Assembly: GCF_025660655.1 (NCBI RefSeq)
Contig: NZ_JAOTIN010000006.1
Coordinates: 26,222 to 90,221, forward strand
DNA: 64,000 nucleotides
From: Streptococcus sp. CSL10205-OR2
GTDB lineage: Bacteria; Bacillota; Bacilli; Lactobacillales; Streptococcaceae
Direction of reading: 5' to 3'
Part shown: piece after piece, positions 53,949 to 62,424 of the stretch
Numbering within the stretch: the stretch's first letter is position 1
How the letters are laid out: every line of letters starts with the position of its first letter
Notes under the pieces: model-generated
Told to the model about the DNA's origin: nothing
Databases searched by the model: none
The model's input: only the letters and a program-made list of their open reading frames with translations
Made by a program: the position numbers and the translations under genes

Positions 53949-56900
53949 ATGAGGAAACGTTCAAAAGAGCTATTTGATCAAAGACAACGCTATTCTATTA
54001 GACGTTTAACAGTTGGCACAGCATCTGTTATGATTGGCTGTGTTTTATTTGGAGCAAATCTTGTTTCAGCTGATGAAACTAATATAGAGACAACAAATAT
54101 CATTGTTACTGATGAGACAACGAAAGACTTAGAAAACAATGAGGAACAACCAGTTACTGAAGAAACAAAAGCAAAATCTGAAAATCAAGTTTTTGCTAAT
54201 GAAGGAAGTACTGTCGATGAGTCTACTTTAGAAAATACAACAGGAACTAATTTAACAGAAGATACTGAGATAAGTAATTCTGAAAGACCAACTGTTGAAC
54301 TTGAAGTGGATAGTATTGGCCGATTATATGAAGAAAATAAGGTTGTTAGTGTCGATAATCAACGCGTTGATAGCAGTAATAATAATAGAATTGATTTAGA
54401 TGAACATCTCGAAACTGTTAAAGCCCTAACGGATGCAACAGTTTACATGGAATTCAAATTAGATTCTAATTCAGGTTTCAAGAGTCTTTTTTCTGCATCT
54501 AGTACCGAACATACTAATAATTATCTAACACTTTATTCTAATGGTGGCAGTATTGGAGTTGAAGGTAGAAATGGTGGCAATCAGTTCTATGGTGCACCAA
54601 GTGCTAATAATCAAAAATTGGTTGCTGGTGAGTGGAATTCTGTGGCCATGACCATTAATTCTTCCGAAGATGCAACTGCTAAACTTTCTGTTTATGTCAA
54701 TGGTGAGTTAGCATACTCTGATCAAAAATCAGCTAACTTTATTAAAGATTTAGTTGGTGTTAATCGTATGCAAATTGGTGCAACGCCTCGTTTAAATAGG
54801 ATGCACTGGGGAGCGCCATTCGACCTTAAAAATTTAACTATTTTTAATAGAGCCCTAACAGCTGAAGAAATTGCAAAAAGATCTGCTATTTTTAAACGTG
54901 AAGCTTATCCTGAGCGTTTAACTGAAGACATGAAGGTTTCTGAGGATGTGACAGTTTTTGAAAGTGGTCAAAACAATCAAAGAGCAGCTGATGGTATTTA
55001 TAGTTATCGTATTCCAGCTTTAATAACAACTAAAAAAGGTACCTTAATTGCTGCAGCTGATGCTAGGGAAACACATTATAGCGACTGGGGTAACATAGGT
55101 ATTACCATTAGAAGAAGTACAGACCAAGGAGCTACTTGGAGTAGTCGTATTGATGCTATTAATATTAGAAATAATCCTAATCCCGCTAATCGTAACCAAC
55201 AATCACCCGTAACGATTGACTCAGTTTTACTTCAAGATCCATCTAACGATCGTATCATTCTTATTTACGACATGTTTTTAGAAGGACAAGCCATTCATAG
55301 TCTACCTGCCAATAAAGCAAGGTATGAAGAGCCTTATGTCACTATTGAAGGAAAGAGTTATCGTGCCTTATATCGTACAGATAATCAAGGTGAGTCTGGA
55401 GTTTATACCATTCGTGAAAATGGCAAGGTTTATTCACCAAGTAATTTAGAGACAGAATATAGCGTCAAATTGGAATCTGATCACCCTGCAAAAGAAACGA
55501 TTGGAGATATCTATCAAAATAATGATTTAATAGGTAATATTTTCTTCACAACGAATAAAACCAGTCCATTTAGAGCGGCTTGGGCTAGCTATTTGTGGAT
55601 GCAATATAGTGATGATGATGGTGTCACTTGGTCAAATCCAAAAGATATTACCCCAATGGTTACTAATGATCAGATGAAGTTCCATGGTGTTGGTCCAGGA
55701 GCTGGTATTGTTTTACAACATGGTGAGCATAAAGGACGTATTATTGTTCCAACTTATTCAACAAACTATGCAGCACCTAATCATTTAACCTCACAATCTT
55801 CTCGTGTCATTTATTCTGATGATCATGGTGAAACTTGGCAAATGGGTGGTTCTCCAAATGATGATAGAACCTTATCAAATGGGACGACCATTCACTCTTT
55901 AACAATGAGTCAATCTGCGGAGCAATTAACAGAATCAACAGTTGTTGAACTAGATAGCGGTGCTTTGAAGTTGTTTATGCGTAATCCTTCGGGGCGTGTT
56001 AAGGTGGCGACAAGTACAGACAGTGGACAAACTTGGCATAATCTTAAGGATATTCCAGAAGTGGTTGATGTCTATGTTCAATTATCTGCTATTCATACCC
56101 ATCATAATGATAAAGAGTACATCATTCTTTCAAATGCCAATGGTCCAGCAAGAGCAAATGGCTACCTTAGAGTAGCAGAAGTATTACCTGATGGTGAGTT
56201 GAACTGGGTTAATCAGAAAATCTTCCAAAAAGGAGATTATGCTTATAATTCACTAACCAAAATTGGTGAAAACAACTATGGTATTTTGTATGAACATACA
56301 GAGCCAGGCTACAATGCTTATAGCTTGCATTTTAAATCATTTAATATGGAATATGCTCTTGCACAAACACAGCCAATAGTGCAAGTACAATCTATTGATA
56401 AATTAGATGATTATCATTTCCGCCTTAATTTTGATAAAAGTGTCTGGGCATTAAGACCTGAAAATCTTCTTTTAGAAGATAATCGTGTTGCTTATTTTGT
56501 GTCTCAAGACAGTCCAACATCATTAATTTATAGTATCGCTTCTGAGGATTGGGGTAAATCATTGAAGAAAACCATTCCTACAGCTATTATTAATGTGAAT
56601 AAAATTGATGTTGATATCTCAGGAACACTACCTACAGCAGATACTAAAAATGTTAACGCTTATGATATTTTAAGACGAGTTAATAATGTGACCGCAAAGA
56701 GAACAGCTTATAATAAAGCAGATATTACCTTTGCAGCGTACGAAGGAGCAGATTATTATTTTGTCAGTCGTTTAAATGTTGAAACACAAACTGTTGAAAA
56801 CTTTAGAACATTTGAGAATCATTTTACCGATAAAACTCTTCAAGCAGATTATAATTATATTTATAATGTGACTGCTGTTAAAAATGAGCAACAGAGTGTT

Positions 56901-59246
56901 AATTCTCTAGATGTTGTTGTTTCATCTCATCAAGAATTTATGGATGATCGAGACCAAGCGATAGAGTATGGTGCGGCATTTGGTAACTGGAGTGATGCTC
57001 AACTTTATGGTGGTACAGAAAAATTCGTTGACATCACGGGTAATACGACCTTAACCAAGGCTGACTACACGGCAAAAGTAAATTTTGTAGGTAAAGGGAT
57101 TGAAATTTATGGTATCAAGAGCCCTAGCTTATCAACTGCAACTGTGAAAATTGATGGTGTTGATCGTGGTGTTATTGATTTTCATAATGCAACCGCACAA
57201 AAGGGTGTTCTTATTGGACAATTCTTAGATCTAGAAGATGGTTTCCATACTTTAGAGCTAACGGTAAATGATAAACCCGTGACAAGACCAGGTGAACGTA
57301 ACAAGTTCTCCCTTGATTCTTTCAGAATTATATCAGGTTCTCCAAATGCACCAGAACGATTAGATGATCGTGATTCAAGAATTCAATACGGCTCAGCTTT
57401 TGGTAATTATTCAGATCCACAACTCTACCAAGCAACTGAAAAGTTTGCTGATATCACACAAGATGTTACTATTCCAGCTGAAAATGCTACTCTAACATTA
57501 AACTTTGAAGGCACAGGTATTAGAGTTTATGGTAATAAAGCAACCAACTTAGGGGAAGCACTTGTCACTATTGATGGTAATCAGATGGAACCACTTGTTT
57601 TCTACAAACCATCAGGAAATCCTGAAAAACGAACTTTAATCGGTGAATATAAAGGTCTAGACAATGGGTCTCATAGCATCACTATTCGAGTGAATCCAAA
57701 TGCCACAATGGCGAATAAGAAAATTAGTCTTGATTCCTTTGAGATTCTAAAACCTCAAGTAACACCAATTCTTTCACCAAACCTTATTGATGTTGCTGAG
57801 GATGAAAATCATGTTCTACTTGTCATGAAGCCAGGTGATTGGCAAAGTATCAAACTTATCATTGACAATGTCACTGAACCAATTGTTTTAACAAAAACAG
57901 CTGATTTCAATTTACAAGACTCATTAGGAAATGTTGTTGAAAAAGTTTCCGATACTCATTGGAATGTTGCACTACCAACAGGCCTTAATCGTGAACAAAA
58001 ATTAAATATTAAGGCAATTGCGCATTATTCACATGGTGAGAGTAATTCTGGTATTGCCCAAATAGCTTCAAGAAAACCAGAAGTGAAGTACTATCAAGTA
58101 TCAGCTAAATCAGTTTTAAAAGATGGCACAGTGCTTTCAGAAACAACTGTTCTAAATAATTTAACAACTGGATCTAATTATGATATTACGAGTCAAGCAC
58201 CTGAACAATTCATTGAACATGGTGGTAAGAGATACTTCCGTGAATCTGTTTCAAGCAATGTTACAGGTACAATAGCTGATCAAAATATTATTGTCGTCTA
58301 TACATATATAGAAGCTATAAATATCATTCCAGATAGTGCTCCAAATGCAGAAGATAAACCATCAATTGAATTTAGCAATGGTAGAGGTGTTGTCAATGAC
58401 TTACCAGAACTAGCCTTCTCAACAGCAAAGCGCGAATTAAAAGATGATGCGTCAGGTGTTTCGGTTCAACTTGAAATTGGGGAAATCGCAGCTATAGAAG
58501 GCATCAGTGTTGGCCATAAAGAAACCCAAGATCCAAACACACCAAATGTGCTTAAGGATCAAGACTATGACCTCTTTGACATCTCATTAGTTGATGCTAA
58601 AGGTGAAACTATTAGTCCACTCAAAGATACACTTGTTATCATGCCAGTAGATGACGGTAAAACCGTAGGAAAAGTGGTTTACCTACCAAATACTGACCAA
58701 GAAGAAGAGCTTGACTTTACGATGACAAGCTTTGAGGACAGTAATGGAGTCACTCGTACAGGCGTTGTCTTTGTTGCCAAGCACTTTAGTGAGTATGGTA
58801 TTATTTACCAAGTTCCTGAAACAAAAGTACCATCAGATGCGCCAAACTATGAGCTTCCAGAAGGTAAGATTGAAACAGCCGTACCAAGCACAGCGCCTAC
58901 TCTGGAAGATAAGCCGGTCTTTGAAGGTAAATTAGAAAGTAAAATACCATCAGACGCACCAAGCTATGATCTTCCAGAAGGTAAGATTGAAACAGCTATA
59001 CCAAACACTGCACCAAGTCATGAGTTGCTAGCCTTTGATGGTAAGTTAGAACCAATGAGTAGCAATCATGGTCATAAGAATAAAGACATAGCTGAGAAGA
59101 AAGCTAATCAAACCTCTCCAACAACACAAGCTAAAGTCTTACCAAATACTGGTGATAATTCAAATTCAGCAGTATTAGGAACCATGTTAGCTTTATCATC
59201 GCTAGCTTTATATGGCTATGGCAGAAAAAAACGTTTTGATAACTAA
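53949..59246 (+). CDS. nanA: LPXTG-anchored multidomain sialidase (NanA-like)
   Basis: A 1765-residue surface exosialidase. It has a YSIRK-type signal (RYSIRRLTVGTASVMIGCVL) cleaved after VSA, then a Thr/Glu-rich linker and a concanavalin-like sialic-acid-binding (CBM40/LamG-type) domain, about 115-315. The six-bladed sialidase (about 330-805) has the arginine in YRIP (R354) and four Asp boxes (STDQGATW, SDDDGVTW, SDDHGETW, STDSGQTW). Two homologous beta modules follow at about 995-1130 and 1135-1270 (each DDRD-x-I-x-YG-A-FGN-SD-QLY), then a MucBP-like module near 1380-1455 (VKYYQVSAKSVLKDGTV). A Pro-rich stalk with PSDAP repeats follows. Sortase site LPNTG (1731-1735) with RKKRFDN tail. It would release terminal sialic acid from host glycans as carbon source or to expose receptors. 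Confidence 0.92.
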   Translation: MRKRSKELFDQRQRYSIRRLTVGTASVMIGCVLFGANLVSADETNIETTNIIVTDETTKDLENNEEQPVTEETKAKSENQVFANEGSTVDESTLENTTGTNLTEDTEISNSERPTVELEVDSIGRLYEENKVVSVDNQRVDSSNNNRIDLDEHLETVKALTDATVYMEFKLDSNSGFKSLFSASSTEHTNNYLTLYSNGGSIGVEGRNGGNQFYGAPSANNQKLVAGEWNSVAMTINSSEDATAKLSVYVNGELAYSDQKSANFIKDLVGVNRMQIGATPRLNRMHWGAPFDLKNLTIFNRALTAEEIAKRSAIFKREAYPERLTEDMKVSEDVTVFESGQNNQRAADGIYSYRIPALITTKKGTLIAAADARETHYSDWGNIGITIRRSTDQGATWSSRIDAINIRNNPNPANRNQQSPVTIDSVLLQDPSNDRIILIYDMFLEGQAIHSLPANKARYEEPYVTIEGKSYRALYRTDNQGESGVYTIRENGKVYSPSNLETEYSVKLESDHPAKETIGDIYQNNDLIGNIFFTTNKTSPFRAAWASYLWMQYSDDDGVTWSNPKDITPMVTNDQMKFHGVGPGAGIVLQHGEHKGRIIVPTYSTNYAAPNHLTSQSSRVIYSDDHGETWQMGGSPNDDRTLSNGTTIHSLTMSQSAEQLTESTVVELDSGALKLFMRNPSGRVKVATSTDSGQTWHNLKDIPEVVDVYVQLSAIHTHHNDKEYIILSNANGPARANGYLRVAEVLPDGELNWVNQKIFQKGDYAYNSLTKIGENNYGILYEHTEPGYNAYSLHFKSFNMEYALAQTQPIVQVQSIDKLDDYHFRLNFDKSVWALRPENLLLEDNRVAYFVSQDSPTSLIYSIASEDWGKSLKKTIPTAIINVNKIDVDISGTLPTADTKNVNAYDILRRVNNVTAKRTAYNKADITFAAYEGADYYFVSRLNVETQTVENFRTFENHFTDKTLQADYNYIYNVTAVKNEQQSVNSLDVVVSSHQEFMDDRDQAIEYGAAFGNWSDAQLYGGTEKFVDITGNTTLTKADYTAKVNFVGKGIEIYGIKSPSLSTATVKIDGVDRGVIDFHNATAQKGVLIGQFLDLEDGFHTLELTVNDKPVTRPGERNKFSLDSFRIISGSPNAPERLDDRDSRIQYGSAFGNYSDPQLYQATEKFADITQDVTIPAENATLTLNFEGTGIRVYGNKATNLGEALVTIDGNQMEPLVFYKPSGNPEKRTLIGEYKGLDNGSHSITIRVNPNATMANKKISLDSFEILKPQVTPILSPNLIDVAEDENHVLLVMKPGDWQSIKLIIDNVTEPIVLTKTADFNLQDSLGNVVEKVSDTHWNVALPTGLNREQKLNIKAIAHYSHGESNSGIAQIASRKPEVKYYQVSAKSVLKDGTVLSETTVLNNLTTGSNYDITSQAPEQFIEHGGKRYFRESVSSNVTGTIADQNIIVVYTYIEAINIIPDSAPNAEDKPSIEFSNGRGVVNDLPELAFSTAKRELKDDASGVSVQLEIGEIAAIEGISVGHKETQDPNTPNVLKDQDYDLFDISLVDAKGETISPLKDTLVIMPVDDGKTVGKVVYLPNTDQEEELDFTMTSFEDSNGVTRTGVVFVAKHFSEYGIIYQVPETKVPSDAPNYELPEGKIETAVPSTAPTLEDKPVFEGKLESKIPSDAPSYDLPEGKIETAIPNTAPSHELLAFDGKLEPMSSNHGHKNKDIAEKKANQTSPTTQAKVLPNTGDNSNSAVLGTMLALSSLALYGYGRKKRFDN

Positions 59247-59275
59247 TCTAAGTATTAGCTAAAACGATTTATTGA

Positions 59276-59319
59276 AAAAAGACAAAACAAGAAAATTCTT
59301 TCTTTGTTCTGTCTTTTTC
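59276..59319 (+). terminator. Terminator after the sialidase gene
   Basis: AAAAAGACA (59276-59284) pairs with TGTCTTTTT (59310-59318), with a partly paired inner arm (AACAAGAAA/TTTCTTTGTT). Confidence 0.72.
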
Positions 59320-59342
59320 TTTGTTTTGATTTATTATAATCA

Positions 59343-59371
59343 TTGAAAAGCTCTGCTTTTTTCGTTATAAT
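59343..59371 (+). promoter_or_regulatory. Promoter of prfC
   Basis: TTGAAA (59343-59348), 17 bases, TATAAT (59366-59371), leaving a leader of about 70 bases. Confidence 0.75.
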
Positions 59372-59447
59372 GATAGAGTTATAGCTAGAAAAAGATAAGT
59401 ACAATTTAAAAATGTCAAATTAACATGTGTTTATCTAAAGGAGACGT

Positions 59448-60995
59448 ATGAGTATTCAAGAAGAAATTAAAAAACGCCGAACATTTGCCATTATCAGTCA
59501 CCCGGATGCGGGGAAAACGACGATTACGGAACAATTACTTTATTTTGGTGGTGAAATTCGTGAAGCGGGAACAGTTAAAGGAAAAAAAACAGGGACTTTT
59601 GCTAAGTCTGACTGGATGGACATCGAAAAACAACGTGGTATTTCAGTGACCTCATCAGTCATGCAATTTGACTATGCTGGAAAACGCGTCAATATTCTAG
59701 ACACCCCTGGTCATGAGGATTTTTCAGAAGACACCTATAGAACTTTAATGGCAGTTGATGCTGCCGTTATGGTGATTGACTCTGCCAAAGGGATAGAGGC
59801 ACAGACGAAAAAACTTTTTGAAGTCGTTAAACATCGTCAAATTCCAGTGTTTACTTTTATCAATAAACTTGACCGTGATGGTCGTGAGCCTCTTGACTTA
59901 TTGCAAGAACTTGAAGAAGTTTTAGGAATTGCTAGTTATCCAATGAACTGGCCGATTGGTATGGGGAAAAGTTTTGAGGGTTTATATGACCTCTATCATC
60001 AGCGTATAGAACTCTATAAGGGAGATGAACGCTTTATTAACTTTGAAGAGGCTAAGACGCACTCACTTTCTCAAAATATCTTCTATGAACAAGTTTTAGA
60101 AGATGTTGAGCTGTTAGAAGAAGCAGGAAATGACTTTTCAAGACAAGCTATTTTAGCCGGTGAGTTAACACCAGTTTTCTTTGGTTCTGCCTTAACTAAC
60201 TTTGGCGTACAGACTTTTCTTGATTCCTTCTTAGAATTTGCACCAGAACCACACGGTCATAAAACGACAGATGGTGACTTAGTTGATCCATTAAATAAAG
60301 ATTTTTCTGGCTTTGTTTTCAAAATACAAGCCAATATGGATCCTCGTCATCGTGATAGAATAGCTTTTGTGCGAATTGTTTCTGGTGAGTTTGATCGTGG
60401 GATGAGTGTCAAGTTAAGTAGAACTGGTAAAAATGTCAAGCTATCAAATGTTACCCAGTTTATGGCAGAAAGTCGTGAAAATGTTGAAAATGCGGTGGCA
60501 GGAGATATCATTGGGGTTTATGATACTGGCACTTATCAAGTCGGTGATACCTTAACCGTTGGCAAAAACAATTTTGAATTTGAGCCTCTACCAACCTTCA
60601 CGCCAGAGATTTTCATGAAAGTCTCTGCTAAAAATGTGATGAAACAAAAATCATTTCATAAAGGGATTGAGCAATTGGTACAAGAAGGTGCTATCCAACT
60701 TTATACCAACTACCAGACAGGTGAATACATGCTTGGAGCAGTAGGTCAACTTCAGTTTGAAGTATTTAAACACCGTATGGAAGGTGAATACAACGCTGAA
60801 GTTGTCATGACACCTATGGGTAAAAAGACTGTTCGTTGGATTGATCCAAAAGATCTTGACCAACGCATGAGTTCAAGCCGTAACATATTGGCCAAAGATC
60901 GTTTTGATCAGCCAGTCTTTCTTTTTGAAAATGATTTTGCACTCAACTGGTTTGCTGATAAATACCCAGATGTGGTACTTAGTGAAAAAATGTAA
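59448..60995 (+). CDS. prfC: Peptide chain release factor 3
   Basis: A 515-residue translational GTPase that removes RF1/RF2 after peptide release. G1 [14 protein letters not shown]2 [13 protein letters not shown]3 [15 protein letters not shown]4 [10 protein letters not shown] and the RF3-specific end [17 protein letters not shown]. The ribosome site AAAGGAG sits 6 bases before ATG 59448. Normal length for streptococcal RF3. Confidence 0.97.
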   Translation: MSIQEEIKKRRTFAIISHPDAGKTTITEQLLYFGGEIREAGTVKGKKTGTFAKSDWMDIEKQRGISVTSSVMQFDYAGKRVNILDTPGHEDFSEDTYRTLMAVDAAVMVIDSAKGIEAQTKKLFEVVKHRQIPVFTFINKLDRDGREPLDLLQELEEVLGIASYPMNWPIGMGKSFEGLYDLYHQRIELYKGDERFINFEEAKTHSLSQNIFYEQVLEDVELLEEAGNDFSRQAILAGELTPVFFGSALTNFGVQTFLDSFLEFAPEPHGHKTTDGDLVDPLNKDFSGFVFKIQANMDPRHRDRIAFVRIVSGEFDRGMSVKLSRTGKNVKLSNVTQFMAESRENVENAVAGDIIGVYDTGTYQVGDTLTVGKNNFEFEPLPTFTPEIFMKVSAKNVMKQKSFHKGIEQLVQEGAIQLYTNYQTGEYMLGAVGQLQFEVFKHRMEGEYNAEVVMTPMGKKTVRWIDPKDLDQRMSSSRNILAKDRFDQPVFLFENDFALNWFADKYPDVVLSEKM

Positions 60996-61339
60996 CATTT
61001 TTGCTTAATCATTTGAATCAAATAGTTTATATGTTCAAATATATTTAAGAAATATGATAAAGGCAATTATTCTCAATTAATAGAATATTGTCTTTTTTAA
61101 TATCAGTTTTAAACAGTTATCCATTTTAATATTATTGACTATTGAGATATTCTTGTTGACAATGCTATGATATTTAAACTTAATTAATAATAATTATTAG
61201 TTTTATATTTGTTTTTTCACTAAATAGGATTGTCCAACAATGCTATATTTGTTAATAAAATCACTAAGTTTTTATCCTTAAACATTTTATACTATAAACT
61301 TATAAAAACTTTAAAAACTTATTTCCTTTTTTAAAAGAA
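60996..61339 (+). other. Long AT-rich intergenic region
   Basis: No gene found on either strand. It contains the probable prfC terminator (61060-61098) and, near 61155, a TTGACA without a good -10 at the right distance. The remainder is low-complexity AT sequence. About 250 bases remain unexplained upstream of the next promoter, room for regulator binding. Confidence 0.5.
61060..61098 (+). terminator. Terminator downstream of prfC
   Basis: AAGGCAAT-ATTCT and AGAATATTGTCTT pair with one G-U and one bulge, followed by TTTTTT. It lies 65 bases after the prfC stop. Confidence 0.6.
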
Positions 61340-61367
61340 TTTGATATTATTATGTTTATGTTATGAT
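61340..61367 (+). promoter_or_regulatory. Probable promoter of the coiled-coil gene
   Basis: TTTGAT (61340-61345), 16 bases, TATGAT (61362-61367), with TGT just before the -10. A GGAG site precedes ATG 61412. Confidence 0.5.
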
Positions 61368-61411
61368 TGCTACACTTTTAAAATAAATCATATGATTAAA
61401 GGAGAAAGACA

Positions 61412-61963
61412 ATGTTTGGGTTTTTTAAATCAAAAGAAAAAGACAAGGAAATTTTAGTTTTAAAGAAAATTATTTATCAGCTAAAAAACGAAAAAAAAGA
61501 ATCTCAAGAAACAATTTCAGAATTACGTCGTCAATTGCTACTCACACATGAAAAGAGTGAATCTATTAATGACGTTCTTATTGATGCTCGAGATAAGGCT
61601 TCAGAAATTGTTGCAGCAGCTGAGCGTGAAGCTGTTAGGATTAAAATGTCTGCTCGCGATGATGCTCAAAAAACAATTCAACAGTTTGAAAATTCTATTT
61701 ATAGATTGAAGCGATTAGAGTTAGAGTTGAAGACTCAAGAAGATCGTTTGAAAACTGATTTTAAACAATTATTAAATAAGTATTTACTAATTGTCGAAGA
61801 ATTAGATCAAGAATCAATTTCAAATGTTCATAGCGAAGTTGAAAGTCAAATTGAAGAAATGGAAGAAGTTGTTGAGAAATCAAGAGTAATTGTTAATTTT
61901 CCAAAGTTGCCTAAATCAAACACATCAGTTGACGATATTCCGCTCTACAAATTTGATATATAA
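61412..61963 (+). CDS. Cytoplasmic coiled-coil protein, DivIVA-like in pattern
   Basis: A 183-residue protein with no signal peptide or membrane helix. After MFGFFKSKEKDKE a continuous heptad pattern runs from about residue 12 to 125, interrupted by an Ala-rich segment (DARDKASEIVAAAEREAVRI), the type of region seen in DivIVA/GpsB-related and ATP-synthase-b-like coiled coils. A helical acidic stretch (EVESQIEEMEEVVEKS) and a Pro/Ser-rich tail follow. It is the first gene of a three-gene unit ending in a surface protein. I do not recognise the family; a membrane-proximal scaffold role is possible but unproved. Confidence 0.66.
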   Translation: MFGFFKSKEKDKEILVLKKIIYQLKNEKKESQETISELRRQLLLTHEKSESINDVLIDARDKASEIVAAAEREAVRIKMSARDDAQKTIQQFENSIYRLKRLELELKTQEDRLKTDFKQLLNKYLLIVEELDQESISNVHSEVESQIEEMEEVVEKSRVIVNFPKLPKSNTSVDDIPLYKFDI

Positions 61964-61974
61964 AGGATTGTCTA

Positions 61975-62409
61975 ATGGATAAGATAAATGAAAGATTTCA
62001 AAATTTATTAAAAGAGAAGTCCTTTCCTATGAAAGTGATTGAGGAAAGTGATGCTTTTATTTATAAAGGTCGTTTTTCAATAACTGATGTACACACTATC
62101 GATTTTGCCGTTTCTTTATCAAAAGGTGACAACAGAAGTGTTGCTCAAGTTGTTTTCCAAAATATAGCTTATTGTAAAAATAAGGAAGAAGAAAATAAAT
62201 GGTTAAGTTTTTTAAATCAACTCAATAGAGAACAAGGTATTTACTATTATTTCTCTATGGATGAGAATCAACGTGTTTTTATGCGTTATGTCTGTGAAAT
62301 TAGTCAAGATTTGGAAAATTTATTTAATGTTTTAGTTCAAGGACCATACCTTATAAAAACTATTATGCCTCAAATAGAGTCAGAATTTGGTCCTTTTATT
62401 GTTTTGTAA
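61975..62409 (+). CDS. Small cytoplasmic protein with YbjN/secretion-chaperone-like pattern
   Basis: A 144-residue protein without export signal, 11 bases after the coiled-coil gene. The sequence alternates strands and helices: ERFQNLLKEKSFPMKVIEES, HTIDFAVSLSKGDNRSVAQV, WLSFLNQLNREQGIYYYFSM and LENLFNVLVQGPYLIKTIMP. This resembles the YbjN/TY-chaperone fold (alpha/beta, with hydrophobic groove), seen by eye only. It is followed by the surface-protein gene after 15 bases, so a helper role for that protein's handling is conceivable. Family call is weak. Confidence 0.55.
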   Translation: MDKINERFQNLLKEKSFPMKVIEESDAFIYKGRFSITDVHTIDFAVSLSKGDNRSVAQVVFQNIAYCKNKEEENKWLSFLNQLNREQGIYYYFSMDENQRVFMRYVCEISQDLENLFNVLVQGPYLIKTIMPQIESEFGPFIVL

Positions 62410-62424
62410 AAGAAAGAGATTATA

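Noticed and set aside
61140..61200. TTGACA near 61155 as a promoter
   Set aside because: No acceptable -10 lies 16-18 bases downstream; the extended -10 at 61362 is closer to the gene and better placed.
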